Source of the DNA: Acidobacteriota bacterium
GTDB taxonomy: Bacteria; Acidobacteriota; B3-B38; Guanabaribacteriales; JAGGZT01
Direction of reading: 5' to 3'
Assembly (NCBI GenBank): GCA_021161905.1
Contig: JAGGZT010000039.1
Span: 35,682 to 99,681 of the forward strand
DNA: 64,000 bases
Both the position numbers and the translations under genes were made by a program. Position 1 is the first letter of the stretch. Each line of letters opens with the position of its first letter. Below, in pieces: positions 8,628-17,642 of this stretch. The notes below the pieces were generated by a model. That model had not been told where the DNA came from. It searched no databases and worked only from the letters and a program-made list of their open reading frames with translations.

Positions 8628-9920
8628 ATGGGTAAAGGTGATCTTATCTGGCAGAGAGTAAAAAGGGAAGGCAGGAGATTCTATCGCGCTATTTTGGCAT
8701 TCAACCGTGACTATTGCCTGATCTGGGCAAGTACCCTCGCCCTTATCACCCTCTTTGCCATCGTTCCTTTGTTCGTCCTCGCTTTTCCCTTAGTGACCTC
8801 ATTCCGCATCTTCTCCGACCTCCAAACAAAGATAACCAATTGGATAGCGGCAAACTTTATCCCCTCGACGGGCACAGTGATAATTGAGTATCTTCATCAA
8901 TTTATAAAGAGAAGCTCCTCATTAAGCCTCACCGGGCTCATCTCATTTATATTCATCTCCATTTCCTTAATGATAAACATCGAACACGCACTTAATACTG
9001 TATGGAAGACAAAAGAAAACCGCCCCCCTGCTGAGAAATTTACCCTTTATTGGAGCGCCATAACCCTTACCCCCCTTCTTATCGGGATTTCCCTCTATCT
9101 CTCCACCCTCATCTCCAACAAAGGAGAGAGCACTTTATTCTCCAGCCTCCTCAACTTCTTCCGACACGCCTCCCCAATTATCTTCTCCTTTGCCGCTTTC
9201 TTCCTCATAATAAAACTCTTCCCTAACACCAAGGTGAGGGTGGTCCCCGCTCTCATTGGGAGTCTCCTTGCCGCCATCTTTTTCGAGATAGGAAAGTGGG
9301 GTTTTGGCATATTTGTAAGGTATTTTGCAAGCTACCCCAAAATATATGGACCCCTTAGCACCATACTCCTCTTCTTTCTCTGGGTCTATGTCATCTGGGT
9401 GATAGTCCTCTTCTGCTCTGAGCTTGCCTATGATATTCAAGGGGAATTCTACCCCGAGACCGCCCCTTCTGGATCCACCCCTCAGTTCCGGGAATTCTAC
9501 ACCTTAAATATCTTCGAGACATTAGCTCAGGCGTTCCAAAGGGGTGAACCTCCCTTATCCACCAAGGAACTTAAAAAGAGGACCAAAGCCCCGTTGGAGG
9601 TAATAGGGGAGGTAATAACCCAATTTAGGAGAAGAGGAATTGTCGCCGAGGTAGCCCCAGGAGGTCGCTACCTTATCGCTTCAGACCCCACTAACCTCTC
9701 CGCTGCCGATATCCTCCTTGCTACCCCCGGAGGGTTATTCTCCTCACCAGAAGAGGAGAGGGAGACTAACTTTACCAAAGAGGCTCTCGATACAGCGAGG
9801 AAACAGCTCAAAGAGACATTAAGCAATATCCGTATCAGAAAGGAGAAGGTCCTTCCTGATGAAGCTGTCAATAGTAATACCCGTATACAACGAAAAAAAC
9901 ACAATAAGAGAGATAATTAG
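8628..9920 (+). CDS. YihY/BrkB family membrane protein with C-terminal wHTH
   Basis: An inner-membrane protein of the YihY (UPF0761/BrkB) family; its molecular role is not established. The 430 residues have about six membrane helices in residues 25-265, including the family-typical stretch YGPLSTILLFFLWVYVIW near residue 240. A cytoplasmic tail of about 150 residues follows, whose LSTKELKKRTKAPLEVIGEV segment (from about residue 307) resembles a winged helix. The last residues are strongly basic. The gene overlaps the next reading frame by 62 bp. The tail is seen in some YihY relatives; here it may sense or bind something on the inner face. Confidence 0.85.
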   Translation: MGKGDLIWQRVKREGRRFYRAILAFNRDYCLIWASTLALITLFAIVPLFVLAFPLVTSFRIFSDLQTKITNWIAANFIPSTGTVIIEYLHQFIKRSSSLSLTGLISFIFISISLMINIEHALNTVWKTKENRPPAEKFTLYWSAITLTPLLIGISLYLSTLISNKGESTLFSSLLNFFRHASPIIFSFAAFFLIIKLFPNTKVRVVPALIGSLLAAIFFEIGKWGFGIFVRYFASYPKIYGPLSTILLFFLWVYVIWVIVLFCSELAYDIQGEFYPETAPSGSTPQFREFYTLNIFETLAQAFQRGEPPLSTKELKKRTKAPLEVIGEVITQFRRRGIVAEVAPGGRYLIASDPTNLSAADILLATPGGLFSSPEEERETNFTKEALDTARKQLKETLSNIRIRKEKVLPDEAVNSNTRIQRKKHNKRDN

Positions 9921-10545
9921 GCGAGTTCAGGAGACCCCGTTCGAGAAAGAGATAATCATCATAGATGATTACTCCACCGATGGGACAAGGGAGATATTAA
10001 AGTCATTAAGTAATGATAAAGAGATAAAGGTATTATTCCACGAAAAGAACAAAGGGAAAGGAGCTGCCCTTCGCACCGGATTCCGCGAGGTTAGCGGAGA
10101 TATCGTAATAATCCAGGATGCCGACCGCGAATACAACCCCGCGGAATAGGAAAGACTCATTGCCCCCATTGTGGAAGGAAAAGCCGATGTGGTCTACGGT
10201 TCTCGGTTCCTGGGAGGACCGCACCGGGTACTTTTCTTCTGGCATTATGTGGGAAACAAAGTCTTAACCACCATCTCCAATATCCTCACCAACCTTAACC
10301 TAACCGATATGGAGACCTGCTATAAAGCCTTCCGGGCAGACATCTTGAAGGAAATCAAGTTCAAATCAAACCGGTTCACCTTCGAACCCGAATTCACAGT
10401 GAAGGTAGCAAAAAAGAAATACCGGATCTACGAAACCCCTATTTCCTATATGGGAAGGGATTACTCCGAGGGGAAAAAGATCGGCTGGAAGGACGGGGTA
10501 ACCGCTATAGTCGCTCTTATCTGGTACCGTTTTTTCGATAGATGA
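9859..10545 (+). pseudogene. Family 2 glycosyltransferase with in-frame TAG
   Basis: A DPM-synthase-like GT2 enzyme that would transfer a sugar from a nucleotide donor to a polyprenyl phosphate on the inner face of the membrane. Codons 1-96 give the nucleotide-binding half (SIVIPVYNE, the acidic pair in IIDD, DAD at 87-89). TAG at 10147-10149 then interrupts the frame. Without any shift the rest continues with [21 protein letters not shown] and the membrane-proximal C-terminus, about 228 codons in all. Relatives commonly have Tyr or Trp at such a position, so one substitution would explain the stop. The alternatives are a sequencing error, a recent nonsense mutation, or two separately translated halves. 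TAG is an ordinary stop elsewhere in the window. Confidence 0.85.
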
Positions 10546-11354
10546 ACGAAACCAAAGCAATAGTACAAACCGCCATCGCTAATCTCAGGAGCTCACCAAC
10601 CCCCCGGGCTGAGCTTTCATCTCAGGTTCTTCTGGGGTACGAGGTGAAAATCTTAAGAGAAGAGGGGAAATGGTTCAAGGTGGAAACCGACGATGGAGAG
10701 ATAGGGTTCATCCATAAAGGATCCTTGGTGCCGAAGGAGGAGGCTTCATCCTTTTCCTCTCTGCCCAAGGTTATGGTGAATGAGCTCTACCTTTCCCTGG
10801 TCGATCCCGAAAGGGGTCACCCTATCCTTAGGCTCCCTATGGGTTCCCTCCTCGGTTTGGTAGAGGAAGAAGATGATAGGATACTTGTCGCTCTTCCCTC
10901 GGGTAAAAAGGGTGAAGTCCCCAAAGGATCAACAAAGAAGGAACCGCTCCCCCCTCCTTCCGCTCCTGAGGAAGTGATATCTTTCGCCGAAAAACTCCTC
11001 GGCATCCCCTACCTCTGGGGAGGAACCTCCCCTTTTGGCTTCGACTGTTCTGGCTTTATCCAATTCATCTTCCGTCTAAATGGTCTTCTTCTCCCCAGGA
11101 ATTCCAAAGATCAGGCTCTCTTCGGAAGAGAGATCGAAGGTGATATAGCCTCTCTCCTTCCCGCTGATCTTCTCTTCTTTTACGAAGGAGATTACAAGAT
11201 AGGCCATGTCGCCTTATCCTTAGGTGGCGGAGAGATCATCCATTCTGCTCTAAGCAGAGGGGGAGTGGTGCGGGAGACCCTGATACCGGGAAAAAGTAAT
11301 TTCAACGAAGGACTGCTTCACTCCTTCGCCTGGGCAAGAAGGGTGCTTCTCTAA
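10542..11354 (+). CDS. SH3/NlpC-P60 peptidoglycan endopeptidase
   Basis: Cysteine peptidase of the NlpC/P60 family that cuts peptide stems of peptidoglycan. The start ATG overlaps the glycosyltransferase stop (ATGA). Of 270 residues, about 7-62 form a bacterial SH3 domain ([14 protein letters not shown]) and 75-130 a second SH3-like module. The catalytic domain from about 143 carries FDCSGF with Cys169, then GHVAL with His222 and IIHS with His234. I see no signal peptide, so it may be cytoplasmic, acting in murein recycling of imported muropeptides like YkfC-type enzymes, or the N-terminus may be misjudged. Its stop codon overlaps that of the convergent kinase gene by 4 bp. Confidence 0.88.
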   Translation: MNETKAIVQTAIANLRSSPTPRAELSSQVLLGYEVKILREEGKWFKVETDDGEIGFIHKGSLVPKEEASSFSSLPKVMVNELYLSLVDPERGHPILRLPMGSLLGLVEEEDDRILVALPSGKKGEVPKGSTKKEPLPPPSAPEEVISFAEKLLGIPYLWGGTSPFGFDCSGFIQFIFRLNGLLLPRNSKDQALFGREIEGDIASLLPADLLFFYEGDYKIGHVALSLGGGEIIHSALSRGGVVRETLIPGKSNFNEGLLHSFAWARRVLL

Positions 11355-12361
11355 TCCTCCCAAGAGAAAAGTCGGGAAAAAACCGAAAAAGCGGGCTCAA
11401 AATGGGGAAATTTCTTTCGGTTTTCCCTGACATAGTTTAATGTCTGGGGGATAAACCTAAGATAAAACTCCTTTCCTCGAACCAAGTACTGATAAGCAAA
11501 TGTCCCCACCGCCTTCAAATTTCGCTGGAGAGAGGCGAGATCGAACTCATCCTTCAACTCCTCGATATCAGAGAAAGGAACCGAGGGATGATGAGAAAAA
11601 TAATAGGATAAAAGCTCCTCCCGCACTTCGGGAGAAAGAACCACATAGGAATCCCGGAGAAGGGATGCCAAATCATAGCTGAACGGTCCCAGCCGAGCAT
11701 CCTGGAAATCCACGATCAAAAGCTTATTCCTGTTGATGAGGATATTTCTCGAGTGATAATCTCGATGACACAGGGTTTTCGGCTTTGAGGCGAGCTCTTT
11801 CGAAACCTCCCGGAAAAAATCTCTTATTTTTCTCTCTTCTTTAAAGGAGAGAGCTGCCTTAAGCATTCCCTTGATATAATGCTGATAAAAGAATCCGAGC
11901 TCAAAGAGAAATTTATCCTCGGTAAAGCTATTCCTCACCGCCGGATGATCGGGAGTAAGGTTCCTATAACACTCTGTTTGGACCGAGATGAGGATATCTA
12001 TCGCCCTCTTATAGAGGGGAAGGGCTTTGCTCACCCCCTTCTCCTCAACAAAATCCTGAAGAAGGGTATCCCCTCCATCCTCGAGGAGGAGAAACCCCTT
12101 TTCTCCATCAGCCAACATCAGTTCGGGCACAGGAATTCGACCTTCACGGAATAGCTGATATACCTGGTAAAAATCAGATCTTTGGGGAGAAAAAGGTTCG
12201 GGATAGAGAGCGAGGATGAAAGAATCTCCCTCGGGGAGAAGAAGACGAAAATAGCTCCTTACCGATGCATCCCCAGAAAGGGGGATAAAGGAAAGCTTCT
12301 CCTCTGGGACCTTTAACTTCTCAGCTATGGCTGAGATTATATCTTGGTTCAGCTTCCGCAA
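11351..12361 (-). CDS. AmgK-like phosphotransferase (wall-sugar kinase)
   Basis: Aminoglycoside-phosphotransferase-fold kinase resembling AmgK, the anomeric MurNAc/GlcNAc kinase of cell-wall recycling. The 336 residues include SGDASVRSYFR (29-39), the nucleotide-side LLLEDGG (91-97), the catalytic loop HRDYHSRN (199-206) and the metal site DFQDAR (218-223). The start appears to be TTG 12361 with AAGG about ten bases upstream. It is the last gene of the minus-strand operon, 11 bases after the small 70-residue gene. The adjacent NlpC/P60 gene supports a murein-recycling role, but other small-molecule kinases share the fold. No MurU partner is visible in the window. Confidence 0.78.
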   Translation of the reverse strand: MRKLNQDIISAIAEKLKVPEEKLSFIPLSGDASVRSYFRLLLPEGDSFILALYPEPFSPQRSDFYQVYQLFREGRIPVPELMLADGEKGFLLLEDGGDTLLQDFVEEKGVSKALPLYKRAIDILISVQTECYRNLTPDHPAVRNSFTEDKFLFELGFFYQHYIKGMLKAALSFKEERKIRDFFREVSKELASKPKTLCHRDYHSRNILINRNKLLIVDFQDARLGPFSYDLASLLRDSYVVLSPEVREELLSYYFSHHPSVPFSDIEELKDEFDLASLQRNLKAVGTFAYQYLVRGKEFYLRFIPQTLNYVRENRKKFPHFEPAFSVFSRLFSWED

Positions 12362-12372
12362 CCGAACAATCC

Positions 12373-12585
12373 TTAAATCTCTCCTGAGCCCTCTATCTCG
12401 TCGCCAAACATCGAGGAAGCAAGCCCCTGAACGAACTCGAGGGCTTCCTCAAGGTTACCATCGAACCTTGGTTTTATCTTCTCTGCGATCCGCTCGAGGG
12501 AATCTGGCGTGAGGTCCCAATCAGCAGCCTCAAGCTCATCCATCACCTGGTCTACCAAATCCTGGTCCTTGCTATTTTTATTCAT
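12373..12585 (-). CDS. Small acidic protein of unknown function
   Basis: A 70-residue protein starting at ATG 12585 behind a strong AGGAGG site; the longer in-frame version would run into the preceding ggt gene. The sequence is acidic and predicted helical (DQVMDELEAADWDLTPDSLERIAEKI begins at about residue 12), ending GSGEI, with no signal peptide or Cys. It lies 16 bases after ggt and 11 bases before the kinase. I do not recognise the family. Its strong ribosome site and operonic position make a real gene likely. Confidence 0.72.
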   Translation of the reverse strand: MNKNSKDQDLVDQVMDELEAADWDLTPDSLERIAEKIKPRFDGNLEEALEFVQGLASSMFGDEIEGSGEI

Positions 12586-12601
12586 AGCTCCTCCTAAAAT
12601 C

Positions 12602-14302
12602 CTAATAACCGACTGCCGCCCCATCCCCCCTCGGGTCGGACCCCCCGGTTATCTCACCGGTCCTCTGATCTATAAGGATCCCCTGGGCATCACCGATTGA
12701 GGAACGGAGCTTTATCTTATATCCCCTTTTTAACAGGGCATTTTTCACATCCTTAGGGATGGCGAAGGGTTCCACAAAAAGAACATCAGGCAGCCATTGA
12801 TGATGTACCCGAGGAGCATCTATCGCTTGCTGTATATTCATCCCGTGATCGATCACATTTAGGATCACCTGAAGCACTGTGGTAATGATGGTGGAACCTC
12901 CAGGGCTTCCAATAACCATAAAAAGCTTCCCTCCCTTGGTGATGATGGTTGGGGTCATTGAAGAAAGCATTCTTTTGCCCGGGGCGATGGCATTTGCCTC
13001 ACCACCGACAAGACCGTAGATATTGGGGTAGCCCGGCTTTATCGAGAAATCGTCCATTTCGTTATTGAGCAGAAAACCGGCACCATCAACCACTACCATT
13101 GAACCAAAACTTCCGTTGAGGGTATAGGTATTGGAAACGGCATTTCCCCTCTCATCCACCACCGAGAAATGGGTCGTCTCCTCATCCTCAAACATCCAGG
13201 GATTACCGTGGCTTACCTTCGTGCTCGGCATCGCTCGAGCAAGGCTTATCTTCTTCCTTAAGAAAGAAGCGTATTTCTTTGATATCAAACCAGAAACGGG
13301 CATCTTCACGAAATCAGGGTCACCCAAAAACTCCGCCCTATCCGCGTAAACGAGCTTCTCCGCTTCAGCCATCAGGCTGATGGTGGCGGAAGAGCCGAAG
13401 CCCATCCCCTTTAGATCGTATCCCTCAAGGATATTCAGAAGCTCGAGAAGGCAAATCCCCCCGGAACTCGGAGGAGGGGCGGAATAGACAGTATAACCGC
13501 GATAATTCCCCACCACCGGCTCCCTTACCACCGCCCGGTACTCCGCCAAATCCTTCTTCGTTATCAACCCACCACCTCGCTTCATCTCCCGAACGATGAG
13601 GTCCGCTATCTCTCCCCGGTAAAAGGCATCGGGACCCTTCTCAGCGATGAGGCGAAGTGTTCGGGCGAGATCAGGCTGACGGAAAACCTCTCCCTCGGAG
13701 TAGGTGGTGCCATCCTTTTTGAGAAATACCTTTGCTGTGCTCTCAAACTGGGAAAAATCTTTAGCCCGGCGAGCAAAGGACCGGGCAAGAAAACGATCCA
13801 CCACAAACCCCTCCTCGGCAAGCCTTATCGCCGGAGCCATTACCTCGGGGAGGCTCATTGTACCGTAACGCTTAAGGGCAAGGGCTAAACCAGCAACCGT
13901 ACCCGGTACTCCGGAGGCCAAATAACCTCTGGTGCTCGCCTTTGGAATCACCTGCCCCTTCTCATCGAGATACATATCTCGACTCGCCTTATAAGGTGCC
14001 CTTTCCCGATAGTCGATGAATATCACCTTACCGCTATCAGCCAATCTTATCAGCATAAACCCACCGCCCCCGATGTTTCCCGCTTGAGGATAGGTAACAG
14101 CAAGGGCAAAGGCGGTGGCTACCGCAGCATCAACCGCGTTCCCTCCCTTTTTCAATATCTGAACCCCAACCTCGGAAGCGATCCTACTCGCCGAGACCAC
14201 CATCCCCTTCTTCGCCACCACCGGTCTCCTACTGGCGAACGAAAAGAGCAAAGAAGGGATCAAAACCCATATGAGATGACAAAAGAGCATATTCCTTCTC
14301 AT
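12602..14302 (-). CDS. ggt: Gamma-glutamyltransferase
   Basis: Periplasmic Ntn-hydrolase that cleaves or transfers gamma-glutamyl groups of glutathione and gamma-glutamyl peptides. The 566 residues begin with a signal peptide (MRRNMLFCHL start, cleavage around residue 23). The self-processing site TTHFSVVD places the catalytic nucleophile at Thr376, splitting the precursor into large and small chains. Further family blocks are GGNAVDAAVA, NIGGGGFML and GSPGGSTI near the C-terminus. The start ATG has AAGGAGG seven to eight bases upstream and a good promoter immediately before it. It is the first gene of the ggt / small protein / kinase operon, which links extracellular peptide use to recycling. 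Confidence 0.95.
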   Translation of the reverse strand: MRRNMLFCHLIWVLIPSLLFSFASRRPVVAKKGMVVSASRIASEVGVQILKKGGNAVDAAVATAFALAVTYPQAGNIGGGGFMLIRLADSGKVIFIDYRERAPYKASRDMYLDEKGQVIPKASTRGYLASGVPGTVAGLALALKRYGTMSLPEVMAPAIRLAEEGFVVDRFLARSFARRAKDFSQFESTAKVFLKKDGTTYSEGEVFRQPDLARTLRLIAEKGPDAFYRGEIADLIVREMKRGGGLITKKDLAEYRAVVREPVVGNYRGYTVYSAPPPSSGGICLLELLNILEGYDLKGMGFGSSATISLMAEAEKLVYADRAEFLGDPDFVKMPVSGLISKKYASFLRKKISLARAMPSTKVSHGNPWMFEDEETTHFSVVDERGNAVSNTYTLNGSFGSMVVVDGAGFLLNNEMDDFSIKPGYPNIYGLVGGEANAIAPGKRMLSSMTPTIITKGGKLFMVIGSPGGSTIITTVLQVILNVIDHGMNIQQAIDAPRVHHQWLPDVLFVEPFAIPKDVKNALLKRGYKIKLRSSIGDAQGILIDQRTGEITGGSDPRGDGAAVGY

Positions 14303-14322
14303 AACTCCCTCCTTCTCAATTT

Positions 14323-14351
14323 ATTCTACGCCACCCTCGCAAAAGCGTCAA
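14323..14351 (-). promoter_or_regulatory. Sigma70-type promoter of ggt
   Basis: On the minus strand TTGACG (14351-14346), 17 nt, TAGAAT (14328-14323): five of six matches in each box. The transcript would begin about 14 bases before the ggt start codon. Confidence 0.65.
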
Positions 14352-14391
14352 ACCAAAAGAAAAATTAGTCATTTAGCTGAGGTTATTATCC

Positions 14392-14421
14392 TTGACTTTT
14401 CCCGCCTAAATATGGTAGTTT
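14392..14421 (+). promoter_or_regulatory. Possible promoter of the tdh-kbl-recA operon
   Basis: TTGACT at 14392-14397 is followed after 18 nt by TAGTTT (14416-14421). The -35 is good and the -10 weak; TATGGT just upstream is another candidate at a short spacing. It lies 58 bases before tdh. Confidence 0.4.
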
Positions 14422-14478
14422 GCAAAGGAGGATTCTCTTAATTTAGAAAATAAAAAGGATTTAGGAAAAGGAGTTAAA

Positions 14479-15534
14479 ATGACAGGAAAGATGCTCGCAG
14501 TAATGAAGAAAGAGCGGGAACAGGGAGCAGAACTCGATGAGGTCGACATCCCCACTATCAAGCCAAACGAGATATTGGTGAAGGTCAAAGCCACCTCCAT
14601 CTGCGGCACCGATGTCCATATATATAGCTGGGACCCGTGGGCTGAAGGAAGGATAAAACCTCCAATGATCTTTGGCCATGAATGTGCTGGGGAAGTGGTA
14701 GAGGTGGGAAAGGATGTAAGGTCCATCAAGGTAGGAGATTATGTCTCCGCTGAAACGCATATCCCCTGTGGCCATTGCTATCAATGTCGGACTGGCGATC
14801 AGCATCTCTGTCAGAACCTCAAGATATTGGGGGTTGATGTAAACGGCTGTTTCGCTGAATATGTCGCCATTCCCGAGATCTGCGCCTGGAAGAACGACCC
14901 CTCTCTGCCTCCGGATATTGCTTGTCTTAAGGAACCGCTTGGGAATGCCACCTATGCTGTGATGGAGAGCGAGGTCACGGCAAAAACAGTGGCAATTATA
15001 GGCGATGGTCCTATTGGTATCTTCGCCACCGCCATTGCCAAAGCAGCTGGTGCCGCCTTTATCTTTCTCGTGGGAAAATCGCCATATCGAATGGAGCTCG
15101 CCAAGAAGATGAATCCGGATCTCCTGTTGAATGTGGACGAGGTCGATGTGGTGGAAACCATTATGGAGGAGACGAAGGGTATTGGGGTAGATGTGGTGAT
15201 AGAGATGAGCGGAAGCAGGCTGGGTATAGAACAAGGGTTCAAGATATTGCGCCGTGCCGGGACCTTCACCGCTTTTGGAATACCTAAGGGGAAGATAGAA
15301 TTTGACCTCTCGGAGAATGTCATTTTCAAGGGAGCGAGGATAATCGGGATAAACGGAAGGAAGATGTTCGACACCTGGTACCAGATGTCCCGCTTCCTTG
15401 AAAGGGGAAAGATCGACATTGCTCCCGTAGTAACCCATCGCTTTCCGCTTACCAAATTTGAGGAAGGGATAAGCCTTCCCCTTTCGGAAGAGAGGAATTG
15501 TGGGAAGGTTGTCTTTTTCCCTGAGCAATCATAA
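14479..15534 (+). CDS. tdh: L-threonine 3-dehydrogenase
   Basis: Zinc- and NAD-dependent medium-chain dehydrogenase that oxidises L-threonine to 2-amino-3-ketobutyrate. The 351 residues match the family length. Catalytic zinc ligands are Cys42, His67 and Glu68 (ICGTD, FGHECAG). The structural zinc loop has Cys97, Cys100, Cys103 and Cys111. The Rossmann motif GDGPIG is at 175-180. The start is set by AAAAGGAG nine to ten bases upstream. kbl follows after 28 bases, giving the two-step threonine-to-glycine pathway and strengthening the assignment over generic sorbitol-type dehydrogenases. Confidence 0.95.
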   Translation: MTGKMLAVMKKEREQGAELDEVDIPTIKPNEILVKVKATSICGTDVHIYSWDPWAEGRIKPPMIFGHECAGEVVEVGKDVRSIKVGDYVSAETHIPCGHCYQCRTGDQHLCQNLKILGVDVNGCFAEYVAIPEICAWKNDPSLPPDIACLKEPLGNATYAVMESEVTAKTVAIIGDGPIGIFATAIAKAAGAAFIFLVGKSPYRMELAKKMNPDLLLNVDEVDVVETIMEETKGIGVDVVIEMSGSRLGIEQGFKILRRAGTFTAFGIPKGKIEFDLSENVIFKGARIIGINGRKMFDTWYQMSRFLERGKIDIAPVVTHRFPLTKFEEGISLPLSEERNCGKVVFFPEQS

Positions 15535-15562
15535 CCTCGAATAACCTGTTTAAGGGGGAGAA

Positions 15563-16750
15563 ATGTACGGCAAAGCGAAGGATATATTCGAGAATATTTT
15601 AAAGGGGATCAGGGAATCCGGTCTCTATAAAGAGGAAAGGGTTCTCCTTTCTCCTCAGGGGGCTAACATCAAGGTTCCGAGTAAAGAGGTATTAAACTTC
15701 TGCGCCAACAATTATCTCGGCTTAGCCAACCATCCGGAGCTGATAAAGGCTGCCAAGAAGGCGCTCGATGAATACGGCTATGGGCTTTCCTCCGTACGGT
15801 TCATCTGTGGTACCCAAAGCATCCACAAGGAATTGGAAAAGGAGATCTCCACCTTCCTCAAGATGGATGACTCCATCCTTTACACCTCTTGTTTCGACGC
15901 CAATGGTGGTCTATTCGAAACACTGCTCGATGAGGAATGTGCCATAATAAGCGACGAACTAAACCATGCAAGCATCATCGATGGGATCAGACTATGCAAA
16001 GCGAAGCGATACATCTTCAAGCACGGCGATATGAACGACCTTGAAGCAAAGCTCAAGGAAGCGAACAAAGCCAAGATAAAGATGATCGCCACCGACGGTG
16101 TATTCAGTATGGATGGCGATATCGCCAACCTGCCCGGTATCTGTGAACTCGCCGAGCGATATGACGCTTTGGTTATGGTAGACGATTCCCACGCCACCGG
16201 CATATTGGGAGAGAATGGACGCGGTACCATTGAGTTTCACAAGGTCGAGGGACGGGTGGATATCATCACCAGCACCTTGGGGAAGGCTCTCGGCGGGGCA
16301 ACCGGTGGGTTCACCAGCGCCAGAAAGGAGATAGTAGAACTTCTAAGGCAACGCTCCCGACCTTATCTCTTTTCAAACTCGGTGGCACCTGTGGTGGTAG
16401 CAGCCGGGATAGCAGCGATAAAGATGCTCAAGGAAACCGGTGCCCTGAGAAAGAAGCTGATGGATAACACCCGTTATTTCAGGGAAGAACTTAAGAGAAG
16501 GGGCTTTAAGATAAAAGAAGGGGAGCATCCGATAATCCCTATTATGCTTGGAGAAGCGAGGCTTGCCCAGGATATGGCACGCGACCTTTTAGAAGAGGGG
16601 ATATATGTGATCGGCTTCAGCTATCCTGTAGTCCCCAAGGGACAGGCACGGATCCGGGTTCAGATATCGGCTGCCCATGAGAAGGAACATCTCGATCGCG
16701 CCTTGGATGCCTTCACCAAGATAGGCAGAAAATATGGGGTGGTTCAATAA
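15563..16750 (+). CDS. kbl: 2-amino-3-ketobutyrate CoA ligase
   Basis: PLP enzyme (glycine C-acetyltransferase) that splits 2-amino-3-ketobutyrate with CoA into glycine and acetyl-CoA. The 395 residues show the alpha-oxoamine synthase signatures: DDSHATG at 207-213 (Asp holding the pyridine nitrogen) and [10 protein letters not shown] with the Schiff-base Lys241. The ribosome site is AGGGGGAG. It lies directly after tdh, so the product of tdh is processed at once; acetyl-CoA can enter the TCA cycle encoded about 8 kb away. Confusion with BioF or ALA synthase is unlikely in this context. Confidence 0.95.
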   Translation: MYGKAKDIFENILKGIRESGLYKEERVLLSPQGANIKVPSKEVLNFCANNYLGLANHPELIKAAKKALDEYGYGLSSVRFICGTQSIHKELEKEISTFLKMDDSILYTSCFDANGGLFETLLDEECAIISDELNHASIIDGIRLCKAKRYIFKHGDMNDLEAKLKEANKAKIKMIATDGVFSMDGDIANLPGICELAERYDALVMVDDSHATGILGENGRGTIEFHKVEGRVDIITSTLGKALGGATGGFTSARKEIVELLRQRSRPYLFSNSVAPVVVAAGIAAIKMLKETGALRKKLMDNTRYFREELKRRGFKIKEGEHPIIPIMLGEARLAQDMARDLLEEGIYVIGFSYPVVPKGQARIRVQISAAHEKEHLDRALDAFTKIGRKYGVVQ

Positions 16751-16760
16751 GGAGGGGTTA

Positions 16761-17642
16761 ATGAAAAAAATAGTCATCCTTAGTGTAGTAATCCCCATTT
16801 TGTTCTTTGCGTTTTCTTGTAACAAGAAAGGGACGACCGAACCGGCTTATATAACCCCAGAGGTATCCTTCTCCGATGAGACGGTTCATCTCAATTCAGC
16901 GGTAGAGGTCGAATACAGCTTCACCGTATCGGAAGAGCTCAAGGGAAAACTTCCGCCCAAACTCGTCGTATTCGTGCATTTTCTTGATCCCAGTGGAAAT
17001 ATCGTGTTTCAGGACGACCATCCTCTCCCCAAGGAGAGCTCTCAGTTATCCCCTGGAGATAAGGTATCCTACACCAGGTTCCTGTTCATCCCTTCGGACT
17101 TCCCTTTGGGACAGGTAAAGGTGAAGTTAGGGCTCTACAATAAGGATGGGAGGATCCTCCTTGACGGCGTCGATGAGGAGGGCGATCGGGCATATACCGT
17201 AGCCAATCTTAAAGTGGTGCCCGAAGACCTGAACAAGCTCCCTATCTACAAGGATGGTTGGTATCCGGTGGAGTACCAGGTAGCTAAGACCCCTTCCTCC
17301 AGGATAGAGCAATGGAGTTGGACGAAAAAGGAGGCTACTTTCTCCTTCTTGAATCCGGGAAAGGACTCCACCCTCTATCTCTGCGCCCATTCGCCGGTGA
17401 TAGAGCTTGAGGGTCCCCAAAAGGTGAAGTTAATGCTAAACGGAAAGGAGCTTGTTTCCTTCGAGGTCATCTCAGCCGAGAGGTTCTGGAAGAAGATCGA
17501 GCTTCCCAAGGATATTATGGGAGAAGGGAAGTGGCTCAACTTTACTCTGAAGGTAAACAGAACCTTCGTACCAGCGAAGGTAGGAACTGGAGATGACACC
17601 AGGGAGCTTGGACTTCAGGTATTCCATCTCTGCCTCAAATGA
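16761..17642 (+). CDS. Lipoprotein of unknown function
   Basis: A 293-residue protein starting at ATG 16761 (AGGAGGGG site). The signal peptide ends in a lipobox FAFSC with lipidated Cys20. The body appears all-beta in two halves: residues about 25-150 resemble an immunoglobulin-like fold (PKLVVFVHFLDPSGN), and residues about 165-293 a carbohydrate-binding-like or sandwich domain (VKLMLNGKELVSFEV). I do not recognise a family. It starts ten bases after kbl and its stop overlaps the next start (ATGA), so it is translated with the recA-side genes. It is likely anchored in a membrane facing the periplasm. Confidence 0.8.
   Translation: MKKIVILSVVIPILFFAFSCNKKGTTEPAYITPEVSFSDETVHLNSAVEVEYSFTVSEELKGKLPPKLVVFVHFLDPSGNIVFQDDHPLPKESSQLSPGDKVSYTRFLFIPSDFPLGQVKVKLGLYNKDGRILLDGVDEEGDRAYTVANLKVVPEDLNKLPIYKDGWYPVEYQVAKTPSSRIEQWSWTKKEATFSFLNPGKDSTLYLCAHSPVIELEGPQKVKLMLNGKELVSFEVISAERFWKKIELPKDIMGEGKWLNFTLKVNRTFVPAKVGTGDDTRELGLQVFHLCLK

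Noticed and set aside
10147..10149. TAG in the glycosyltransferase read as a recoded amino acid
   Set aside because: Several genes in the window, including the CzcC-like, kinase and pilT genes, end in TAG, and no pyrrolysine system is seen.
14461..15528. A 355-codon open frame on the minus strand opposite tdh
   Set aside because: Its codons mirror the tdh frame, it has no family features, and tdh is unmistakable; it is a shadow frame.
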